A stretch of DNA of 41,472 nucleotides, from positions 1-41,472 of the forward strand of contig DXDX01000063.1 of NCBI GenBank assembly GCA_019115265.1. Reading direction: 5' to 3'. Origin of the DNA: Candidatus Flavonifractor merdigallinarum (GTDB lineage: Bacteria > Bacillota > Clostridia > Oscillospirales > Oscillospiraceae). The position numbers were made by a program, and so were the translations under genes. Position 1 is the first letter of the stretch. The number at the start of each line of letters is the position of its first letter. Below the pieces are notes generated by a model. That model worked only from the letters and a program-made list of their open reading frames with translations, did no database searches and was not told where the DNA came from. Below are positions 33,061 through 41,455 of this stretch, piece by piece.

Positions 33061-34965
33061 TCAGGGCTTTTTCAGCAGCACCCGGCTGTCTCCCTCTTTT
33101 TTGGTGAATCCCTCGCTGTCCCAGAACTCCAGAAGGGCCAGCGCGTACTTACGGGAGATGCCCAAAGCGTCCCGGAACTCCGCCAGGGAGAGCTGGGGCT
33201 TCTGCTCAAAGAGAGAGATGAGGGTGTCGGCGGCTTGGCGGTAGAAATCCTTTCGCAGCACAATCTGGGCGTTGAGGGGCACCAAATCCCCATCGTAGAA
33301 GAGGCGCTGTACCACCTGACGGGCGCCATCCTGCTTCTTGCCAAAGCCCGCCACAATGTCGTCCAGATTCTCCGGCGCCAGGCCCGCCTTGCCGTAGAGG
33401 TCCAGCAGCTCCTCCTTCAAACCGGTATAGAAGGAGTTCCACACCACCTGGAAGTCGGGCAGGGCCACCGTGGGCCCCTCAATGCGCAGACCCCGGTGCT
33501 CGGCAAAGTAGTCGATGAGGGCGTCAATGGCCGCCGGGGACGCGGTGGGCAGGAGCTTCCCCCGGAACTCCCCCCGGTTCATGCCGGGCTGGAGAGGCTG
33601 GGCCTTGTGGTAGTCCCCCAGGAATTTGAGGCACTTCTCCCACAGGCCCTCCAGGGCTTCATGGCTGATGTAGCGGCCCACCAGCTCCACCACCGAGCCG
33701 CCCTCCAGCATGGGGGTGATGGACTCGGTGAGCTCGGCGTCGGTGAGGCCGGCGTGCTTGGCCAGATCGTGGTGTTTGGGGAGGGTGGTGCCCGCCTGGC
33801 GCAGCGCCTCCAGCACCTGCTTCTCCGACGAGCCGGAGGCCCGGGCAGCCAGTCCCTCCAGCACCGCCGGGTCGTTGCGCTTGTGGCGGCCCGGGGCGGC
33901 GTTGAGGATGACGCCGCCGCCCACCGTCACCAGGGGGGAGAAGAAGCGCACCACATAGTGGTCGCCGTTCTTCACTGCCACATCCTCCTGGAAGCGGAGC
34001 TGGGCATACCCGGTCTCCCCTGCCTCCAGCTGGTCCTTCCCCAGCACCACACACTTGCACACCAGCTCCCGGCTGCTGTGGTGGAAGTGGAGCTGGGTGT
34101 CATTCTTGATGGGGTAGGGGGAGTCCTTGAGCACGGTGAGCTGCACATCCATCTGCCGGGAGAGCACCATAGAGCCGGGCTTGGCGATGGTGTCGCCCCG
34201 CTTGATGTCGGCCTTGTCAATGCCGGAGAGGTTCACCGCCACACGCATACCGGCGCTGGCCCGCTCCTCCGCCTTGTCGTGGGTCTGGAGGCCCCGGATG
34301 CGGGCCTTTTTCTCACTGGGGTAGATGGAGACCTCCTCCCCCAGCTTCATGGAGCCCTCAATGAGGGTGCCGGTGACCACCGTGCCAAACCCGTCCACCG
34401 AGAATACCCGGTCCACCGGCAGGCGGAAGGGCCGGTCCTGGTTGCGCTGCTCCGCCCCCTCCACCAGCTTGACAATGAGGGCTTTCAGCTCCTCAATGCC
34501 CTGACCAGTGTAAGAGGATACGGCGATGATGGGGGCATTCTGGAGGAAGGTGCCCTGAACCGTCTCCCGGGCCTCCTCCTCAATGGCCTCCAGCCACTCC
34601 TCGTCCACCATGTCCGCCTTGGTGACCACAATAATGCCGTTCTGCACCCCCAGAAGGGACAGAATGCCCAGATGCTCCCGGGTCTGGGGCATAAATCCCT
34701 CGTCGGCGGCGATGACCATTAAAACCACGTCCATCCCCGACGCGCCCACCAGCATATTGCGGATGAACTTCTCATGTCCGGGCACGTCGATGATGCTGGC
34801 GGTCTGACCGTTGGGCAGGGTGAGCTGGGCAAAGCCGATTTCAATGGTGATGCCCCGTTTCTGCTCCTCCTTGAGCCGGTCGGTGTCCACCCCGGTGAGG
34901 GCACGGGTGAGGCAGGTCTTGCCGTGGTCCACATGGCCGGCGGTGCCGATGATAATATGCTTCAT
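33061..34965 (-). CDS. selB: Selenocysteine-specific elongation factor SelB
   Basis: SelB is the GTPase that delivers Sec-tRNA to UGA codons marked by a SECIS hairpin. The 634-residue protein has the G domain at the N-terminus: [20 protein letters not shown] (G1, about 5-24), DVPGHEKFIRNMLVGASGMD (G3) and VVTKADMVDEEW, a TKxD variant of NKxD seen in SelB. EF-Tu-like domains 2-3 and an SelB-specific C-terminal half with winged-helix repeats follow; the end AEFRDALGISRKYALALLEF is the SECIS-binding domain type. ATG 34965 lies 15 bases after selA. Length is typical (610-640). Confidence 0.96.
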   Translation of the reverse strand: MKHIIIGTAGHVDHGKTCLTRALTGVDTDRLKEEQKRGITIEIGFAQLTLPNGQTASIIDVPGHEKFIRNMLVGASGMDVVLMVIAADEGFMPQTREHLGILSLLGVQNGIIVVTKADMVDEEWLEAIEEEARETVQGTFLQNAPIIAVSSYTGQGIEELKALIVKLVEGAEQRNQDRPFRLPVDRVFSVDGFGTVVTGTLIEGSMKLGEEVSIYPSEKKARIRGLQTHDKAEERASAGMRVAVNLSGIDKADIKRGDTIAKPGSMVLSRQMDVQLTVLKDSPYPIKNDTQLHFHHSSRELVCKCVVLGKDQLEAGETGYAQLRFQEDVAVKNGDHYVVRFFSPLVTVGGGVILNAAPGRHKRNDPAVLEGLAARASGSSEKQVLEALRQAGTTLPKHHDLAKHAGLTDAELTESITPMLEGGSVVELVGRYISHEALEGLWEKCLKFLGDYHKAQPLQPGMNRGEFRGKLLPTASPAAIDALIDYFAEHRGLRIEGPTVALPDFQVVWNSFYTGLKEELLDLYGKAGLAPENLDDIVAGFGKKQDGARQVVQRLFYDGDLVPLNAQIVLRKDFYRQAADTLISLFEQKPQLSLAEFRDALGISRKYALALLEFWDSEGFTKKEGDSRVLLKKP

Positions 34966-34980
34966 AGCGCAAGCGCTCCT

Positions 34981-36375
34981 TTACCGTAAAATGGCGTCCA
35001 GCGCCCGGAGAATCTCCTCCCCGTCCGCCTCGGTGAGGGTGCGGGGGTCCAGCACATACTTCTCCCGGCGGATGCGCCCCACAATGGGGGTCTCCCATCC
35101 CCGCAGGGCCTTTTCCAGCTCGTCCAGCGAGCAGCCCACCGGGTCCAGCTCCACCACCCAGGTGGGCAGGGGCACGCCGGGGAGGCTGCCGCCCCCCACC
35201 TCGCCCACATCGGCGGCGGTGGAGACGGCGCACCGCTCTCCCAGCACCTCGGCAAACCGGGCGGCCAGCTCCTCCGCCCGGGTACGCAGCTCTTCCCGGG
35301 TGGCCCCCAGCATGGAGAGGGTGGGAATCCGCTTGGCGGCCAGCGCGTGGTCCTCATAAAAGCGCAGGGTGGTCTCCAGCGCCGCCAGGGTCAGCTTGTC
35401 AATGCGCACCACACGGGCAAACTGGTTTTTCTTCATGGTTTCAATGTATGCCTTCCGGCCAATGGCGATGCCCGCCTGGGGTCCGCCCAGGAGCTTGTCG
35501 CCCGAGAAACACACCACGTCCGCCCCGGCCTTGACACTGTCCTCCACGGTGGGGCCGTCGGGCACCCCCAGCGCCGGATCGGTAAAGAGGGCGCCGCTGC
35601 CCAAATCGTGGAACACGGGAATGCCCTTCTCCCGGCCCAGAGCCACCAAGTCCTCCACCGAGACCTCCTCGGTAAAGCCGATGAGCTTGAAGTTGCTGGT
35701 GTGAACCTTCAGCAGAATCTCCGCCCCCTGCTCCTCAATGGCCCGGCGGTAGTCGGAGAGGTGGGTCTTGTTGGTGGTGCCCACTTCAATGAGGTGGGCG
35801 CCGCTGCGGGCCATAATCTCCGGCACCCGGAAGGACCCGCCAATCTCCACCAGCTCCCCCCGGGAGATGGCCACCTTCTTCCCGGCGGCCAGGGCGGAGA
35901 GCATGAGGAACACCGCCGCGGCGTTGTTGTTCACCGCCAGCGCCCCCTCCGCGCCGGTGAGAGAACACAGCAGTTTATCCACATGGGAGAAGCGGCTCCC
36001 CCGGCGGCCCTCGTCCAGATTATACTCCAGATTGGAGTAGCCACGAGCGGCCTCGTATACGGCCCGGGCGGCCTCCTCCCCCAGCGGGGCTCGGCCCAAG
36101 TTGGTGTGGAGCACCACGCCGGTGGCGTTGATGACGGCACGCAGATGGGGCCGGCAGGCGGCCCGGGCCTGGGTAATGACCGCCTGGGCCAGCACGCCGC
36201 TCTCCGGCAGGGCGGTAATCCGCCCCTCCAGAATCCCCTGACGCAGCCCGTCCAGCTGGGCCCGGGCGGCCTCTTTCAGGGCGTGATAGGGCAGCTCACC
36301 CTGGGCGGCGGTGAGGGCCGGGTGGGTGAGAAGTACATCCATCTTGGGAAGCTGCTGCAAAAGTTGTCTGTCCAT
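34981..36375 (-). CDS. selA: L-seryl-tRNA(Sec) selenium transferase
   Basis: SelA converts Ser-tRNA(Sec) to Sec-tRNA(Sec) using selenophosphate; it is a large PLP-dependent ring enzyme. The 464-residue protein has the PLP lysine in CFSGDKLLGGPQAGIAIG (about residue 292), AVINATGVVLHTNLGRAPLG near residues 84-103 and ISRGELVEIGGSFRVPEIM. ATG 36375 follows GGAGG by nine bases; the 18 upstream in-frame codons were rejected. It is the first gene of selA-selB, transcribed toward selC. The selenophosphate synthetase gene selD is not in the window. Confidence 0.96.
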   Translation of the reverse strand: MDRQLLQQLPKMDVLLTHPALTAAQGELPYHALKEAARAQLDGLRQGILEGRITALPESGVLAQAVITQARAACRPHLRAVINATGVVLHTNLGRAPLGEEAARAVYEAARGYSNLEYNLDEGRRGSRFSHVDKLLCSLTGAEGALAVNNNAAAVFLMLSALAAGKKVAISRGELVEIGGSFRVPEIMARSGAHLIEVGTTNKTHLSDYRRAIEEQGAEILLKVHTSNFKLIGFTEEVSVEDLVALGREKGIPVFHDLGSGALFTDPALGVPDGPTVEDSVKAGADVVCFSGDKLLGGPQAGIAIGRKAYIETMKKNQFARVVRIDKLTLAALETTLRFYEDHALAAKRIPTLSMLGATREELRTRAEELAARFAEVLGERCAVSTAADVGEVGGGSLPGVPLPTWVVELDPVGCSLDELEKALRGWETPIVGRIRREKYVLDPRTLTEADGEEILRALDAILR

Positions 36376-36396
36376 GGGGCGGAACCTCCAATTTCC

Positions 36397-36416
36397 GTGC
36401 GGACAGCGGTCCGCAC
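36397..36416 (-). promoter_or_regulatory. Perfect hairpin in the selA leader
   Basis: GTGCGGAC and GTCCGCAC form an 8-bp stem with a 4-nt loop, 22-41 bases before the selA start and just ahead of the ribosome binding site. In E. coli a SECIS-like hairpin in the selAB leader lets SelB repress its own synthesis; whether this one does the same is unknown, and its 4-nt loop does not show the E. coli SECIS loop sequence. Confidence 0.5.
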
Positions 36417-36440
36417 CCAAGCATTTCACTGGTATCCGTC

Positions 36441-36470
36441 ATTATATCATAGCTTCCGAAGGAGGGACAA
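36441..36470 (-). promoter_or_regulatory. Promoter of selA-selB
   Basis: TTGTCC (36465-36470) and a consensus TATAAT (36441-36446) with 18-base spacing, giving a selA leader of about 60 nt. Confidence 0.6.
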
Positions 36471-36562
36471 GCCAAAAGGCAAAACTTTATCCTTCCCCCC
36501 GTTAGTCCGCTGGGGTACAATGGGGGAAAACGCCCCATTTTGTGGGGAGAGGGAGAGAGGAA

Positions 36563-37579
36563 ATGACGCGCTATTACTATCAGCAGATGGAGCCGTTGGC
36601 GCAGGAGGTGTACCGCGCTCTGGAGGAAGGGCTGGAACAGGTGCGTCCCTCCATTGTGGTCCCCCGTCTGGAGGGGAAGCGGTTTGGTGAGGTGCTCTTT
36701 CAGCTGCGTCTGGACTGCCCGGCCCTGTTCTATGTCACCGGCGCGTCCTACCGCGCCCACCCGGCGGGAAACCATCTGGAGGTGCTGCCCCAGTACCTCT
36801 TCCCCAAGGCCAAAATTCTCACCCACCGCAAGGCCATCGCCGCACGGGTGGAGCGGCTATGCCGCCCCTTGCAGCACCAATCCCCCTGGGAGCAGGAACA
36901 GGCCATTCACGACTTACTCTGTACCACCGTGCGGTATGACAAGCTGAAAAAGCCCTACTCCCATGAGGTCATCGGTCCCCTCACCCAGGGGGTGGGGGTG
37001 TGCGAGGGAATCGCCAAGTCGGTGAAGCTCTTGTGCGACACGCTGGCCATCTGGTGTATGGTGGTGCTCAGCGAGGCCGCTCCGGAGCGGGGAATCAAAT
37101 ACCGCCACGCCTGGAATCTGGTGAAACTGGATGGACAGTATTACCACCTGGACGCCACCTTTGATAACACCCTCAGCCAGAGCGGAGAGCTCCGGCGGGA
37201 CTATCTGAATCTGGACGACCGGCAGCTCTTCCGGGACCACCTGCCCGCCCTCTATCCGGTGCCACCCTGCACTGACGGGGGAAAGTTCTACTACAAGAGC
37301 GCCAAACGCTCCTTCACCAAACCAGAAGAAGTACTCTCCCGGGCCCGGCAGGCCGCACACAAAGGGCAGACGCTTCTCTTCCACTGGCGGGGCGGGCCCC
37401 TTACCGCTCAGACACTGGGGGAGCTCTCCACCCTTCTGGAGGGAGCCGCTCAGGAGAAGGACCGACACGCCCACATCCAAATCAACCGCCCCCAGGGGGT
37501 GGTTCAGGTGTCCTTTCCCCGGGAGGCCGGAAGCGCCGACGTGGTGGAAGAGGAGGCCAATGAGGGGGAGCGTTTGTAG
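36563..37579 (+). CDS. Soluble transglutaminase-like protein
   Basis: A 338-residue protein with no signal peptide or membrane helix. The central part has the transglutaminase-like catalytic triad: QGVGVCEGIAKSVKLLCDTL (Cys about 147), KYRHAWNLVKLDGQYYHLDA (His about 181, Asp about 197). Such domains may act as proteases, amidases or transglutaminases; the substrate is unknown. The N-terminus MTRYYYQQMEPLAQEVYRAL and the Glu-rich C-terminus are not recognised. ATG 36563 follows a GAGAGG site; seven upstream in-frame codons were rejected. It is divergent from selA, with a TACAAT -10 at 36516-36521 but only a poor -35. Confidence 0.82.
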   Translation: MTRYYYQQMEPLAQEVYRALEEGLEQVRPSIVVPRLEGKRFGEVLFQLRLDCPALFYVTGASYRAHPAGNHLEVLPQYLFPKAKILTHRKAIAARVERLCRPLQHQSPWEQEQAIHDLLCTTVRYDKLKKPYSHEVIGPLTQGVGVCEGIAKSVKLLCDTLAIWCMVVLSEAAPERGIKYRHAWNLVKLDGQYYHLDATFDNTLSQSGELRRDYLNLDDRQLFRDHLPALYPVPPCTDGGKFYYKSAKRSFTKPEEVLSRARQAAHKGQTLLFHWRGGPLTAQTLGELSTLLEGAAQEKDRHAHIQINRPQGVVQVSFPREAGSADVVEEEANEGERL

Positions 37580-37882
37580 GGCGGCCCCAAGAGCGCGGGG
37601 GGTTGTGCTCGCCGCACGGGCCGCCTGCTCGGCGGGAGCACCGCTTTCTTTGCAAAGAAAGCGGTGGGAAAGAAAGCGCAGAAGGGGCGCTGCCCCCTCT
37701 GCACTCCCCCCAATGCGCAACCGGGCTAAATGTCTGCTGCGGTGGAATTGCGCCAGTCTGGTGCCATTTGAAATGAGCTTTCCGCCTATGAGGAAAGCGT
37801 TGTACTGCCATGCAAGACAGGTAACGGAAAAGACTATAAGTCACCTCCAAAAAATGGGGCGGCCCGTCCGGCGAGGACATTT
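37580..37882. other. Intergenic region between convergent genes
   Basis: About 300 bases without a gene. It contains the composite palindromic repeat at 37640-37709, a 7-bp hairpin GCTTTCC/GGAAAGC (37777-37798), and, on the minus strand just after the ABC ATPase stop, GTCC-GGAC plus GGGCCGCCCC followed by six Ts (37850-37876), probably the terminator of the transporter operon. Confidence 0.6.
37640..37709 (+). repeat. Composite palindromic repeat, copy 1
   Basis: A 26-nt perfect palindrome ACCGCTTTCTTTG/CAAAGAAAGCGGT (37640-37665), then GGGAAAGAAAGC, then a hairpin GCAGAAGGGG/CCCCCTCTGC (37678-37702), then ACTCCCC. The same order of parts occurs on the minus strand at 41377-41455. Confidence 0.65.
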
Positions 37883-38488
37883 CTATAAAATTTGTATTCT
37901 GGTACACAGCCTGTGGAGCAGCGTGTCGCTGTGGCTGACCACAAGCAGCCCCAGATTCCGCCTTTGAGCCTCCTCCAACAAAAAGTCCCAGATTTGCGCT
38001 TGCGTGACAAGGTCCAACATAGCGGTGCTCTCATCGCACAGGAGAAAGCGGGTGGCGGGACCCAGAGCACGGGCGATGCAGAAGCGCTGAAGCTCCCCGC
38101 CGGAGAGCTCCGAGGGATAGCGCCTCTTCCACTCCGGCTGGATATAGAGCCGCTCCAGTATCCGCTCCTCCACCGGCCCGCCCTCCTCCAGGGTGCGGCC
38201 CAAAGGGAGCAGAGGGTCCACCGCCAGCTCGGGATTCTGCCACAGGAGCTGCACCGGGCTGGGGCGGCCCCGCTGATGAGTGAGGGGCGCACCATCCAGT
38301 AATACCTGCCCACCGGTGGGCCGCTCGTACCCCGCCAGCAGGCGGCACAGAGTACTCTTCCCCCGGCCACTGGGCCCGGACAGCCCCAACCGCTCCCCCT
38401 CCTCCAGGGTGAGGTTCACCCCCTGGAGAACCAGCTCTTTAGATCGGCAGCGATACGCAAAGGTGAGGTTTTTCCCCTCCAGGCTCAT
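37883..38488 (-). CDS. Peptide/nickel-type ABC transporter ATP-binding protein, short (DppF/NikE-like)
   Basis: The second ATPase of the transporter, 201 residues. Walker A is GPSGRGKSTLC (about 37-47), the signature LSGGELQRFC, Walker B FLLCDEST, and the H-loop SHSD. It is shorter than typical DppF/NikE proteins (250-330) and lacks the C-terminal oligopeptide-transporter extension; the glutamate after Walker B Asp is present. The start overlaps the preceding ATPase gene by ATGA. Together with the three genes upstream it would power import of a peptide, nickel or similar solute. Confidence 0.88.
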   Translation of the reverse strand: MSLEGKNLTFAYRCRSKELVLQGVNLTLEEGERLGLSGPSGRGKSTLCRLLAGYERPTGGQVLLDGAPLTHQRGRPSPVQLLWQNPELAVDPLLPLGRTLEEGGPVEERILERLYIQPEWKRRYPSELSGGELQRFCIARALGPATRFLLCDESTAMLDLVTQAQIWDFLLEEAQRRNLGLLVVSHSDTLLHRLCTRIQIL

Positions 38489-39423
38489 AGTCCCTCTCCC
38501 CCTTCCCAGCCATAACAGCGCACCCTTCCGGCGGCCATCTCCCGCCAAGGCGGCAGCGCCCCCGTCTGGCAGATGGGGCGGCAGTAGGGGCAGCGGGGCG
38601 CAAAGGGACAACCGGGGAGAACCTCTCCCGGCCCCGGCTGGGTGCCGGGGAGCGGGGTAAAGCCATTCTGGGGCAGGGCGTTCCACAGGGCCCGGGTATA
38701 GGGGTGGGCCCCATCTCCGGCGGCGAGGGCCTCCACAGCGCTCTCCTCTATGGTCGTACCGGCGTAAAACACCCACACCCGGTGCCCCACCGTCAGCGCC
38801 AGCTCCAAATCGTGCGTGATGAAGAGTACCCCCGCGCCCCCCTCTGCCAGCTCCCGGAAATGGTTCAGAATGCGCCGGGCGGCGGCGGCATCCAGACCGG
38901 GGGTGGGCTCGTCGGCCACCACCAGACGGGGGTGCTCCTGCACCGCACAGGCCAGCAGCACCCGTCGGGCCATCCCCCCAGAGAGCTCAAAGGGGTAGAG
39001 GTCCTCTGTCTCCCGCCCCAGGCCGTACCGCTCCAGGGCGGCGGCGGATTGGGCGCGGGCAGCCGGTGAGCGGTCCCCGCGCCGAATCTGAGGGCCCACT
39101 TTCATCAGCGGGTCCAGCCAGGAGACTCCCTGGGGCACTAGCACAAGCTCCCGGCCCCGGAGGGCCTGCGCACGCGCCGGGGTGAGGAGCTCCCCCTCAT
39201 AGCGAATCGTCCCCTCCTGCGCCGCGTTGTAGGGCAGAAGGCCCAGTATCCTGTGGGCCAGGAGGCTCTTGCCCGAGCCACTGGCCCCCACCACTGCCGC
39301 CACCTCTCCGGCGTGTACGGTGAGGCTCAAATCCCGGATGGCAGTCACCTGCCGCCGCCGGGTTCCCCGCTCATACTGGGTAAAGGAGAGGCTCAGATGC
39401 TCCACCTCCAAGATTGCTTCCAT
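38485..39423 (-). CDS. Peptide/nickel-type ABC transporter ATP-binding protein (DppD/NikD-like)
   Basis: A 312-residue ATPase of the oligopeptide/dipeptide/nickel class. It begins MEAILEVEHLSLSFTQYERG, with Walker A GASGSGKSLL (about 43-52), signature LSGGMARRVL, Walker B LVVADEPTPG and H-loop ITHDLELA. The C-terminal oligopeptide-transporter extension is present with its cysteine cluster CPFAPRCPYCRPICQ, which is conserved in this class. ATG 39423 has AGGAGG six bases upstream. It follows the permease gene by ten bases. Confidence 0.92.
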   Translation of the reverse strand: MEAILEVEHLSLSFTQYERGTRRRQVTAIRDLSLTVHAGEVAAVVGASGSGKSLLAHRILGLLPYNAAQEGTIRYEGELLTPARAQALRGRELVLVPQGVSWLDPLMKVGPQIRRGDRSPAARAQSAAALERYGLGRETEDLYPFELSGGMARRVLLACAVQEHPRLVVADEPTPGLDAAAARRILNHFRELAEGGAGVLFITHDLELALTVGHRVWVFYAGTTIEESAVEALAAGDGAHPYTRALWNALPQNGFTPLPGTQPGPGEVLPGCPFAPRCPYCRPICQTGALPPWREMAAGRVRCYGWEGGEGL

Positions 39424-39433
39424 ACCATTCCTC

Positions 39434-40255
39434 CTATTCGTGGACGCTGGCCGGGTCCAGCAGGCGGCGCAGCCGCTCCCCCATCTGGGCAAACAGGACC
39501 ACCACCCCCACCAGCGCCAAGCCGGGGAACAGGGCCAGCCACCACCGCCCGGTGGTGAGGTAGCCCATACTCTCCGACAAAATCACCCCAATGGCGGGCT
39601 GCTCCGCGGACAATCCAAAGCCCAGAAAGGTGATGGACGCCTCATGGAGGATGGCGTGGGGAAACTGGAGCACCAGGGCGGTGAGAAACTGGGGCAGCAG
39701 GTGGGGCAGAACGTGAAGCCGCACCATGCGCAGCCGGGAGACTCCCAGATGTTCCGCCACACGGAAATAGGGGGCCTGCCGCAGCTGGAGCACCTCCCCC
39801 CGCAGCAGGCGGGCCAGAGAGGGCCAGTGGCTCAGGGACACCGCCGCCACCACCCCCACAAAGCCCTTCCCAAAGGCCAGGGAGAGGAGCATCATGAGCA
39901 GAATATGGGGAATCCCCAGCACCAAATCCATACACCAGGAAAGGGTGCTGTCCACCCACCCGCCCACACTGGCGGCGGCCACCCCCAGTATCAGAGCCAG
40001 ACCGGCGCTCACCCCGGCGGTGAGCAGCCCGATGCGGATGCTCAGCGACAGCCCCGCCAGCGTACGGGCGAACATATCCCGCCCCATCCAGTCAGTGCCG
40101 AAGAGAAGCGGGAGGCCGGGGGGCAGATTTTTCCGGGCAAAATCAGTAACCATGGCTCTGTCATACAGCATCGCCCCAGCGATGCCGATACCCAGCAGCA
40201 CCGCCGCCGTCAGAAGGAGCAGATACCAGGTGGAGCGCCGGACATTTCCTCTCAT
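39434..40255 (-). CDS. ABC transporter permease (DppC/NikC-like)
   Basis: A 273-residue inner-membrane permease. An N-terminal helix (about 9-30) is followed by the short periplasmic segment FGTDWMGRDMFARTLAGLSL, characteristic of DppC/NikC, then five hydrophobic segments. The EAA loop that contacts the ATPases is represented by RVAEHLGVSRLRMVRLHVLP. ATG 40255 overlaps the stop of the other permease gene (ATGA); the long frame upstream was rejected because it lies over that gene in another frame. Confidence 0.92.
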   Translation of the reverse strand: MRGNVRRSTWYLLLLTAAVLLGIGIAGAMLYDRAMVTDFARKNLPPGLPLLFGTDWMGRDMFARTLAGLSLSIRIGLLTAGVSAGLALILGVAAASVGGWVDSTLSWCMDLVLGIPHILLMMLLSLAFGKGFVGVVAAVSLSHWPSLARLLRGEVLQLRQAPYFRVAEHLGVSRLRMVRLHVLPHLLPQFLTALVLQFPHAILHEASITFLGFGLSAEQPAIGVILSESMGYLTTGRWWLALFPGLALVGVVVLFAQMGERLRRLLDPASVHE

Positions 40256-41244
40256 GACCGCGCCGCCCCCCTTCGGATGCGGGGGTCCACCACGCCATAC
40301 AGAAGGTCGGCGGCCAGATTCCCCCCGAAGACCAGCGCGGCGCTGAGGACGGTGATGCCCAGCAGAAGGGGCAGATCGCTCCCCACACCGGCGTTCACCG
40401 CCGCCTGACCGAGCCCCGGGTAGGAAAAGACCTGTTCCACCAGCACTGAGCCCCCCAAAATCTCCCCGATGGAGGCAAACTGGAGGGTGAGGGCGGGCAG
40501 AGCAATGTTGCGCAGGCCGTGGCGCAGCAGGATGGGGAAAAACCGCTCTCCCCTGGCCCGGGCAAAGAGGATGTAGTCCTGCTCCAGAACCTCCAGGAGC
40601 TTGGCGCGGGTGTGCAGGGCGATAGAGGACACCCCGGTGATACTCAGGGTGAGGGCGGGGAGCACCGCGTGGCGCAGTCGATCCAGCCAGCTCACCCCCT
40701 CCGCCGCCACCCCAATGGGCACCGAAAGGCCAATGGGCAGCCACCCCAGCCACACCGCAAAGACCATCAGCAGCAGAATGGCCAGCCAGAAGGCGGGGGT
40801 GCTGGAGAGCAGGAGGCACCATCCCCGGATAAGCCGGTCCGGCAGACGTCCCCGAAAGGCCCCGGCCACACACCCCAGAAGTACGCCCAGCGCCCCGGAG
40901 CACAGCCAGGCAAAGACCATCAGCCCCAGAGAGGCCAAGAGACGCTGTCCGATGACCGCCGTCACCGGCTGCCGGTAGAGCAGCGAGGTCCCCCAGTCCC
41001 CCCGGAGCACCCCGCCCAGCCAGTGGAGGTAGCGCTCCATGGGCGGGGTGTTGACTCCCCAGTAGTCCTCCAGCTGGGCAATCTGCGCCTGGCTCATGGT
41101 CCCCAGTGCCGCCTGTCCCACATTGGTCCGCAGCGGGTCCAGCGGGGAGGCCGACAACAGCAGAAAGGCCGCCAAACTCACCCCCAGGAGCAGGAGGGCC
41201 ATGCGGAGCAGTTTTTTACCGGCAAACGCCAGGCGGTGTTTCAT
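40252..41244 (-). CDS. ABC transporter permease (DppB/NikB-like)
   Basis: A 330-residue permease with six predicted membrane helices. The N-terminus, with FAGKKLLRMALLLLGVSLAA, and the periplasmic region with YLHWLGGVLRGDWGTSLLYR fit DppB/NikB; the EAA loop reads DYILFARARGERFFPILLRH. It is the first visible gene of the transporter. No substrate-binding protein gene follows or precedes it within view, so that partner must be elsewhere. ATG 41244 with a GAAGGG site was preferred over the in-frame upstream extension. Confidence 0.92.
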   Translation of the reverse strand: MKHRLAFAGKKLLRMALLLLGVSLAAFLLLSASPLDPLRTNVGQAALGTMSQAQIAQLEDYWGVNTPPMERYLHWLGGVLRGDWGTSLLYRQPVTAVIGQRLLASLGLMVFAWLCSGALGVLLGCVAGAFRGRLPDRLIRGWCLLLSSTPAFWLAILLLMVFAVWLGWLPIGLSVPIGVAAEGVSWLDRLRHAVLPALTLSITGVSSIALHTRAKLLEVLEQDYILFARARGERFFPILLRHGLRNIALPALTLQFASIGEILGGSVLVEQVFSYPGLGQAAVNAGVGSDLPLLLGITVLSAALVFGGNLAADLLYGVVDPRIRRGAARS

Positions 41245-41344
41245 CGAATCCCTTCTTTCCGTTGCAACGCGAGTTTCAGAGCTGGGCGGAGCAAAAGTCA
41301 AGCTCAATCTTGATACAAAGGCCGCGATACTCCACCCAAAAATG

Positions 41345-41373
41345 GGGCGGCCCCATAAAAAGGCCGCCCTTTT
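41345..41373. terminator. Bidirectional terminator-like hairpin upstream of the ABC operon
   Basis: GGGCGGCC (41345-41352) pairs with GGCCGCCC (41362-41369). On the plus strand TTTT follows; on the minus strand CATTTTT follows. It would insulate the transporter operon from transcription on either side. Confidence 0.65.
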
Positions 41374-41376
41374 GGA

Positions 41377-41455
41377 GGGGAGTGGAGAGGGGAACGAGAA
41401 GTTCCCCTCTCCGCCTTTTCTTTCCCCGGTTTCTTTTCTGCGAAAAGAAATCGGG
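41377..41455 (-). repeat. Composite palindromic repeat, copy 2
   Basis: Read on the minus strand: a stem CCCGATTTCTTTT/AAAAGAAACCGGG with one mismatch (41425-41455), then GAAAGAAAAGGCG, then an 11-bp hairpin GAGAGGGGAAC/GTTCCCCTCTC (41385-41411), then ACTCCCC. The order of parts and the GAAAGAAA linker match copy 1 at 37640-37709, though the stems themselves have diverged. Confidence 0.65.
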
